This document shows positions 5,435-10,108 of a DNA stretch of 10,108 nucleotides, piece after piece. Under the pieces are notes generated by a model, which had not been told where the DNA came from, made no database searches, and saw nothing but the letters and a program-made list of their open reading frames with translations. The stretch covers positions 1 through 10,108 of the forward strand of contig CAMCOB010000042.1 of the NCBI GenBank assembly GCA_945876305.1, written 5' to 3'. Every line of letters starts with the position of its first letter. Within the stretch, counting starts at the first letter, position 1. The DNA comes from Bifidobacterium breve. GTDB taxonomy: Bacteria > Actinomycetota > Thermoleophilia > Miltoncostaeales > Miltoncostaeaceae. The translations under genes were made by a program, and so were the position numbers.

Positions 5435-8326
5435 CTAGGCCGTTGCCTTTGCCTTCTTCCGCCGCTTCGGCGGAGTCTTCGGCACCAGCACACCCTTGAG
5501 GAAGTCCCCCGTGTGCGACTGCGCCACCGCGGCCACCTGCTCGGGAGTGCCGGTGGCGATGATCTGCCCGCCCGCATCCCCGCCCTCAGGCCCCAGGTCC
5601 ACAATCCAGTCGGCTGCGCGGATTACGTCGAGGTTGTGCTCAATCACCAGCACCGTGTTGCCTGAGTCCACAAGCCGCTGCAGCACCTCGAGCAGCTTCT
5701 CGATGTCGGCGAAGTGCAAACCCGTGGTGGGCTCGTCGAGCACGTACATGGTGCGCCCCGTGGCGACCTTTGCCAGTTCGGTGGCCAGCTTCACACGCTG
5801 GGCCTCGCCGCCCGACAGCGTGGTGGCCGGTTGGCCCAGGCGGATGTAATCGAGCCCCACGTCGTGCAGCGTCTGCAGGCGACGGCGCAGGCGCTCGACC
5901 GGGGCGAAGAACTCCACGGCCTCCTCAACGCTCATGTCGAGCACGTCGTGGATGGTCTTGCCCTTGTAGTACACGTCGAGGGTCTCGCGGTTGTAGCGCT
6001 TGCCCCCGCACACCTCGCACGGCACGTACACGTCGGGGAGGAAGTGCATCTCGATGGTGATGGTGCCATCACCCTTGCAGGCTTCGCACCGCCCACCCTT
6101 CACGTTGAACGAGAACCGCCCCGGGGCCCATCCGCGGGCGCGCGAGTCGGGGGTCATTGAGAAGAGCTCCCGCACGTGATCAAACACGCCGGTGTACGTG
6201 GCCGGGTTCGATCGGGGCGTACGGCCGATGGGCGACTGGTCGATGGCAATGACCTTGTCGAACTGCTCAAGCCCTTCAATGCGCGTATGACGGCCTGGGC
6301 GCAGCGGCTTGCGGTTGAGCCGCCCAGCCATCGCCTTGAGGATGATCTCGTTCACCAGGGTGCTCTTGCCCGACCCTGAGACGCCCGTCACGCAGGTGAG
6401 CACGCCAACCGGGATGGCGGCGTCGATGTTCTTGAGATTGTTCTCGCGTGCCCCGTCAACCGTGAGCCACCCCTGCGGATCCCGACGCGTGGACGGGTAC
6501 GGAATTGCGCGGGCACCTGACAGATACGCCCCCGTCACCGACTCAGGCTCTGCCTCCACGTCGGCGGCCGTGCCAGCCGCCACCACGCGACCACCGTGCT
6601 CACCCGCCCCGGGGCCCATATCGATGAGGAAATCCGACGAGCGCATCATCTCCTCGTCGTGCTCCACCACCAGCACCGTGTTGCCGATGTCGCGCAGGCG
6701 CTCAAGCGTGGTGATGAGCTTGCGGTTGTCACGTTGGTGCAGGCCAATTGATGGCTCATCCAGGATGTACAGCACGCCCACCAGCCCCGCGCCAATCTGC
6801 GTGGCCAGACGGATGCGCTGTGCCTCGCCGCCGGAGAGCGTGCCGGCACCGCGCGCAAGGGTGAGGTACCCCACTCCCACGTCCACAAGGAACTTGAGGC
6901 GGGAGGAGATCTCGGTGACCGCCCGCTCCGCGATGAAGGCCTCGGTGGCGCTCAGCTCTACCGACTGAAGAAATGCCAGTGCGCCCTCAATGGAGTACTC
7001 GGTGAGCGCGTGGATGGAGGTGCCGCCGATTGTCACGGCGAGGCTCGTGGGCTTGAGCCGCGCGCCACCGCACGACCCACACGCGATGGGTGACATGTAC
7101 TGCTCAATGCGGTCGCGGATGAGGTTGGACTGGCTCGAGCCGTAGCGGCGGCGCATCTGGGGAATGACGCCCTCAAACCGGGCGGTACTGGAGTACCCCC
7201 GTCGGCTGCGCTTGCCCAGGTCAAAGCGCTCCGGCTTTCCGGACGGGCCATTCAGCAGTACGTCGCGGTCCTCGTCGGGAAGGTCCTTCCAGGGCACGTC
7301 CATCGGGATGTCCCAATGCGCGCACGCCGACCGGAGCAGCAGGTCGTAGAAGTCGGTGGTGCGATCAGCCCACGGCAGGATGGCCCCGCCGGCCAGCGAC
7401 TTCTCCGGATCAATGACCAGTTCCGGATCCACCTCGGCCATAAACCCGAGGCCCGTGCACTCGTCGCACGCGCCCTGCGGCGAGTTGAACGAGAAGATGC
7501 GCGGGGCGAGCTCGGGCAGCGATGCACCGTGCTCGGGGCACGCGAGCTTCTCGCTGTAGGTCCAACTGCGCTCCTCGCCGTCGACCTCCTGCAACCGCAC
7601 GAGGCCATCGGCAAGACGTGCGGCGGTATCGAGGCTCTCGGTCAAGCGCCGGCGAAGATCGGGCCGCATCACAAGCCGGTCGACCACCACCTCAACCGTA
7701 TGACGCTTGTTCTTCTCGAGCGGCGGCACCTCGTCAACTGCCACAACCTGGCCATCGACGCACACCCGGGCAAAGCCCTCGTCGCGGATATGGTCAATCA
7801 CGTCTTTCTGCTCCCCCTTGCGGTCGCGTACGACCGGGGCCAGCACCATGAACCGTGTGCCCTCATCGAGGGTGAGCACGCGATCGGCGATCTGCTCCAC
7901 GCTCTGGCCGGCAATCTTCACGCCGCACTCTGGGCAGTGCGGGATACCAATGCGGGCGTACAGCACTCGCAGGTAGTCGTAGATCTCTGTAACCGTTGCC
8001 ACGGTGGACCGCGGGTTACGGCTGGTGGTCTTCTGGTCGATCGAGATGGCCGGGGACAGGCCTTCGATGTCATCAACGTCGGGCTTGTCCATCTGCCCGA
8101 GGAACTGCCGGGCGTACGAGGAGAGGCTCTCCACGTACCGCCGCTGACCCTCGGCGTACAGGGTGTCGAACGCAAGGCTCGACTTGCCGCTGCCGGACAG
8201 GCCGGTGATGACCGTCAGCTGATCCCGGGGGATCTCAATACTGACGTCCTTGAGGTTGTGCTCGCGGGCACCAACGACGCGGATGGCGCCGGCGCCATTT
8301 TTGGTTCGCGAACTCACTGCGCCCAT
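5435..8326 (-). CDS. uvrA: Excinuclease ABC subunit A
   Basis: UvrA is the damage-scanning ATPase of nucleotide excision repair; it loads UvrB onto lesions. This 963-residue protein is full length. It carries two ABC modules: Walker A GLSGSGKS at 42-49 and GVSGSGKST at 648-656, signature LSGGEAQR at 497-504 and 837-844, and Walker B LDEP at 522-525 and 863-866. Zinc sites are CPEH (263-266) with CDEC (287-290), and C747/C750 with C770/C773. The first uses a CxxH pair. The UvrB-binding and insertion regions between about 130 and 400 are present. It ends in a basic PKRRKKAKATA tail. ATG 8326 puts about 13 residues before the conserved IRVVGAREHNL. No ribosome binding site stands out, and I found no GAAC-N4-GTTC type LexA box in the 43-bp gap shared with the divergent regulator gene. 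Confidence 0.98.
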   Translation of the reverse strand: MGAVSSRTKNGAGAIRVVGAREHNLKDVSIEIPRDQLTVITGLSGSGKSSLAFDTLYAEGQRRYVESLSSYARQFLGQMDKPDVDDIEGLSPAISIDQKTTSRNPRSTVATVTEIYDYLRVLYARIGIPHCPECGVKIAGQSVEQIADRVLTLDEGTRFMVLAPVVRDRKGEQKDVIDHIRDEGFARVCVDGQVVAVDEVPPLEKNKRHTVEVVVDRLVMRPDLRRRLTESLDTAARLADGLVRLQEVDGEERSWTYSEKLACPEHGASLPELAPRIFSFNSPQGACDECTGLGFMAEVDPELVIDPEKSLAGGAILPWADRTTDFYDLLLRSACAHWDIPMDVPWKDLPDEDRDVLLNGPSGKPERFDLGKRSRRGYSSTARFEGVIPQMRRRYGSSQSNLIRDRIEQYMSPIACGSCGGARLKPTSLAVTIGGTSIHALTEYSIEGALAFLQSVELSATEAFIAERAVTEISSRLKFLVDVGVGYLTLARGAGTLSGGEAQRIRLATQIGAGLVGVLYILDEPSIGLHQRDNRKLITTLERLRDIGNTVLVVEHDEEMMRSSDFLIDMGPGAGEHGGRVVAAGTAADVEAEPESVTGAYLSGARAIPYPSTRRDPQGWLTVDGARENNLKNIDAAIPVGVLTCVTGVSGSGKSTLVNEIILKAMAGRLNRKPLRPGRHTRIEGLEQFDKVIAIDQSPIGRTPRSNPATYTGVFDHVRELFSMTPDSRARGWAPGRFSFNVKGGRCEACKGDGTITIEMHFLPDVYVPCEVCGGKRYNRETLDVYYKGKTIHDVLDMSVEEAVEFFAPVERLRRRLQTLHDVGLDYIRLGQPATTLSGGEAQRVKLATELAKVATGRTMYVLDEPTTGLHFADIEKLLEVLQRLVDSGNTVLVIEHNLDVIRAADWIVDLGPEGGDAGGQIIATGTPEQVAAVAQSHTGDFLKGVLVPKTPPKRRKKAKATA

Positions 8327-8357
8327 GGTAACCCGACGCCACCCCGATCCGGCCTGC

Positions 8358-8363
8358 GATCAT
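8358..8363 (+). promoter_or_regulatory. Candidate extended -10 element (TGC-GATCAT) for the Fur-family gene
   Basis: GATCAT lies exactly six bases before GTG 8370 and is preceded by TGC, as in an extended -10. No ribosome binding site separates it from the start codon, so a leaderless mRNA would be expected. The spacing and the ATCAT core are the same as for TATCAT before the M20 peptidase gene. I see no convincing -35. Confidence 0.35.
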
Positions 8364-8369
8364 GCACCC

Positions 8370-8846
8370 GTGACCACCGCTCGTGAACGTGCCGCTTGGG
8401 CGCGCCATGCCGAACAGGCCATTGACGACGCCGGGCTGCGTGCCGGAGGCGCGCGACGTGCGGTCGTGGATCTCCTGGCGAAGCAGGACTGCTGCCTGAG
8501 TGCCCAGGAGATTCGCGATGCCCTGGTGGCGGCGCCCGGTGCCACTCCCGGCATGGCAAGCGTGTACCGCGCGCTCGACACCCTCACCGACCTACATCTG
8601 GTGCACAAAGTCGATCTGGGCGGAGCCGTTGCCCGGTACGAGCCGGCGCACCCTGATGGGGAGCATCACCACCATGCGGTGTGCCGCGACTGCGGGGCGG
8701 TCGTGGCGATTGAGGACGACGATCTTGAACGGGCCCTGCACGGGCTCGCCGACCGGATCGCATTTCAGGTGGATGCGCACGACATCACCCTGCACGGGCG
8801 GTGCGCCGCATGCGCAGCAGGCAAGACGCCACGCCGGAGCCGGTAA
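8370..8846 (+). CDS. zur: Fur-family metal-sensing repressor, probably zinc-responsive Zur
   Basis: A 158-residue DNA-binding repressor of the Fur superfamily. The N-terminal winged helix spans about 15-85, with the QEIRDAL and SVYRALDTL helices. The C-terminal metal and dimer domain has the HHHH run (99-102), CRDC (C105, C108) and CAAC (C145, C148); the four cysteines match the structural zinc site of the family. Zinc rather than iron or peroxide sensing is inferred mainly from its neighbours, znuC and znuB. GTG 8370 is preferred because the domain starts soon after it. An in-frame ATG at 8325 would add 15 residues (VTRRHPDP type) not typical of the family and would overlap the uvrA start. 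I saw no AT-rich Zur box in the uvrA-zur gap; the znu promoter is outside the window. Confidence 0.88.
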   Translation: MTTARERAAWARHAEQAIDDAGLRAGGARRAVVDLLAKQDCCLSAQEIRDALVAAPGATPGMASVYRALDTLTDLHLVHKVDLGGAVARYEPAHPDGEHHHHAVCRDCGAVVAIEDDDLERALHGLADRIAFQVDAHDITLHGRCAACAAGKTPRRSR

Positions 8847-8863
8847 CCCGGGCGCACGCGCCA

Positions 8864-8903
8864 CGCGTCGGATTGGCAGCCCCCGGTGACGCATCCGAAC
8901 GCG
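8864..8903 (+). terminator. Imperfect hairpin just after the zur stop codon
   Basis: CGCGTCGGAT (8864-8873) pairs with ATCCGAACGCG (8893-8903) with one bulged A, around a 19-base loop. It lies 17 bases after the zur stop. No T run follows, so any terminating role is a guess from position. Confidence 0.35.
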
Positions 8904-8952
8904 CCGCCGCCCGTCACGAGCACGCCCGTCCATGGGGTGACGAGGATCAACC

Positions 8953-8993
8953 TGATGCGCTGCCCTCGCGGCCAGCCGAGGGCACCAGCATCA
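8953..8993 (-). terminator. GC-rich hairpin abutting the znuC stop codon
   Basis: TGCCCTCG (8961-8968) and CGAGGGCA (8977-8984) form a perfect 8-bp stem. It is extended outside a small internal loop by TGATGC (8953-8958) with GCATCA (8988-8993). The right arm includes the znuC stop codon. No T run follows on either strand. Its position between convergent genes suggests 3'-end protection or Rho-type or non-classical termination. Confidence 0.45.
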
Positions 8994-9839
8994 GTGGCCG
9001 TGCCCGTGGTCGTGGCCATGCTCATGGTCGTGCCCCGGGGCATGGCCGCGCACGCGGGGTGTGCCGGGGCCATGGTGGTGCCCGTGTTCGTGGTGCGGGT
9101 CGATCACCACGGGCCCCGTTGCGTCGCTGATGATCACGCCAAACGTATCGGCCAGCGCCGTGGCCGTGAGCACCTCAGCCGGGGGGCCGCAGGCCACCAC
9201 CCGCTCGGCTACCAGCAGCACCAGGTCGGCACGTGCCGCCTCGCGCACGTCATGTGTGGCACTCACAATCGCCGCACCGCGTGCACGCTCGAAGTCCATG
9301 AGGCTGAGATACCGCTCACGGCTCGCGGCATCCAGCCCCGAGGTGGGCTCATCAAGCAGCAGCAGGTCAGCACGGCGACATGCCGCCTGCGCGAGGTGCA
9401 CCCGCTGACACTGACCGCCCGACAGCGCACCGAGTGGCCTGTCGGCCAGCGCCTCCACGCCCATCGCCGCCATGGCGTCATCCACATACCGCTCGTCCTC
9501 CCGGCGCAGCCGACGCAGCAGGCCACGCACGGGCCACCTCCCCATGCGCACCACGTCCTTCGCCCGGATGGGCAGCAGAAACCCCTGCTCGTGCGACTGC
9601 GAGAGATACGCCACGCCCGTGCTGCCACTCCCGGGCACACCGTCGAGCACCTCCAGATGCCCATCCACTGTGGGGATGAGTCCGGCAATGCTCCTCAGAA
9701 GAGTGCTCTTGCCCGATCCATTGGTGCCCACCACCGCAAGCCACTGCCCCGGGGCGAGGGTCAGGGTGATACCGGCCACCACGGGGTTGCCGCCGTACCC
9801 GATGGTGAGGTTGTGCGCGCTGATGGCGGTGGTGGTCAT
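8991..9839 (-). CDS. znuC: Zinc ABC transporter ATP-binding protein with His-rich C-terminal tail
   Basis: ATPase of an ABC importer of the metal (Mn/Zn) class, acting on the inner face of the membrane with ZnuB. In the 282-residue protein the order is Walker A GTNGSGKST (38-46), Q-loop Q81, signature LSGGQ (139-143), Walker B LLLLDEP (159-165) and H-loop H196. After the ATPase core, residues 247-282 hold 14 histidines, many in GHDH/HGH patterns, a probable zinc-binding tail. E. coli ZnuC also ends with a short His cluster, which supports zinc as substrate. ATG 9839 is chosen because GGAG lies eight bases upstream and it overlaps the znuB stop codon as ATGA. The frame is open 39 codons further up, but that part lies over znuB. 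Manganese or iron transport cannot be fully excluded, but the His tail and the neighbouring Fur-family gene favour zinc. Confidence 0.92.
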   Translation of the reverse strand: MTTTAISAHNLTIGYGGNPVVAGITLTLAPGQWLAVVGTNGSGKSTLLRSIAGLIPTVDGHLEVLDGVPGSGSTGVAYLSQSHEQGFLLPIRAKDVVRMGRWPVRGLLRRLRREDERYVDDAMAAMGVEALADRPLGALSGGQCQRVHLAQAACRRADLLLLDEPTSGLDAASRERYLSLMDFERARGAAIVSATHDVREAARADLVLLVAERVVACGPPAEVLTATALADTFGVIISDATGPVVIDPHHEHGHHHGPGTPRVRGHAPGHDHEHGHDHGHGH

Positions 9840-10108
9840 GCGTGCTCCGGATGCGGCCGGCGCGAGGGGAGGAATCCCTGCACGACCAGCGCGACGAAGA
9901 AGATGCCCACGGCCACCAGCACCACGGTGGCCCCCGCTGCCAGGTCGTAGTACCACGACAGCAGAAGGCCCACGTACACACTCACCGAGCCGATAACGGC
10001 GCTCACGATCATCATTGCGCCCACCCTGCGCACCAACAGCGCCGCCGTGCCAGCAGGCGCCAGCAACATGCCGAACACCAGCAACGTGCCCACCACGCGA
10101 AACGACAC
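9836..10108 (-). CDS. znuB: Zinc ABC transporter permease, C-terminal part (truncated by window edge)
   Basis: The last 90 residues of an ABC-3 family metal permease, which forms the membrane channel of the importer. The frame is open to the window edge. The first codon, GTG, is almost certainly an internal Val, since VSFRVVGTLLVF matches the inside of ZnuB-type permeases. About three membrane segments are visible: VVGTLLVFGMLLAPAGTAAL, a second around MMIVSAVIGSVSVYVGLLL, and a third around ATVVLVAVGIFFVALVV. A short polar tail (PSRRPHPEHA) follows. The stop overlaps the znuC start by four bases, so the two are translated together. The znuA-type binding protein is expected further to the right. 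Confidence 0.9.
   Translation of the reverse strand: MSFRVVGTLLVFGMLLAPAGTAALLVRRVGAMMIVSAVIGSVSVYVGLLLSWYYDLAAGATVVLVAVGIFFVALVVQGFLPSRRPHPEHA

Noticed and set aside
5457..5475. CCGCCG-CTT-CGGCGG hairpin as terminator of the lipoprotein gene
   Set aside because: It lies within the 3' coding end of uvrA, has no T run, and can be explained by the Arg/Lys-rich codons there.
8304..8313. Perfect palindrome GTTCGCGAAC near the uvrA start as an SOS (LexA) box
   Set aside because: The half-sites are in the opposite order and spacing from the GAAC-N4-GTTC box, and it lies inside the uvrA coding sequence.
8250..8369. Longer starts (8250 or 8325) for the Fur-family regulator
   Set aside because: They would extend into or over the uvrA start and add residues with no counterpart in Fur proteins.
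7316..8386. 356-codon frame antisense to uvrA
   Set aside because: It is a mirror of the uvrA codon pattern in GC-rich DNA, with no recognisable domain or start signal.
8886..9950. 354-codon frame antisense to znuC
   Set aside because: It lies opposite a clear ABC ATPase; its His-rich look comes from complementary reading of the znuC sequence.
9840..9956. N-terminal extension of ZnuC
   Set aside because: The stretch lies over the znuB coding sequence; the ATGA overlap and GGAG mark the true start at 9839.

Overview
The window is a GC-rich, densely packed stretch of bacterial chromosome holding housekeeping and metal-homeostasis genes. Several proteins look actinobacterial: PanD has the 'KSKIHRATVT' start familiar from mycobacteria, the fumarase resembles actinobacterial FumC, and UvrA ends in a Lys/Arg/Ala tail. 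Very short divergent gaps and starts without ribosome binding sites also fit a lineage that uses leaderless mRNAs. I cannot name a genus; an uncultured or deep-branching actinobacterial lineage is my inference.

Layout, left to right. (1) 1-1730, plus strand: pantothenate (vitamin B5) operon. The 3' part of panC is fused in frame to panD, and panB overlaps its end. Together these supply beta-alanine (PanD), the ketopantoate precursor (PanB) and the final condensation (PanC). (2) 1731-2057: a 327-bp gene-free gap between convergent panB and fumC. It holds three near-identical copies of a 41-bp palindromic repeat and a long GC-rich hairpin. (3) 2058-3380, minus: class II fumarase. (4) 3485-4810, minus: M20-family metallodipeptidase. 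(5) 4834-5403, plus: small Thr/Ala-rich lipoprotein, divergent from the peptidase by 23 bp. (6) 5435-8326, minus: full-length UvrA. (7) 8370-8846, plus: Fur-family regulator, probably Zur, divergent from uvrA by 43 bp. (8) 8991-10108, minus: high-affinity zinc importer genes, znuC with a very His-rich C-terminal tail and the 3' end of znuB, joined by an ATGA overlap. The zur and znuC 3' ends face each other.

The zinc block makes sense as a unit: Zur senses zinc and would repress the ZnuBC importer. A periplasmic or lipoprotein zinc-binding partner (znuA) would be expected beyond the right edge. The pantothenate block is likewise a unit. Fumarase, the dipeptidase, the lipoprotein and UvrA show no obvious functional link to either.

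I see no mobile element, CRISPR array, tRNA, rRNA, toxin-antitoxin pair or defence system, and no convincing previously undescribed multi-gene system. The points most worth a second look are the PanC-PanD fusion with a ribosome binding site buried at the junction, the 41-bp repeat family, the shared promoter-to-start geometry of the peptidase and zur genes, and the His tail of ZnuC.
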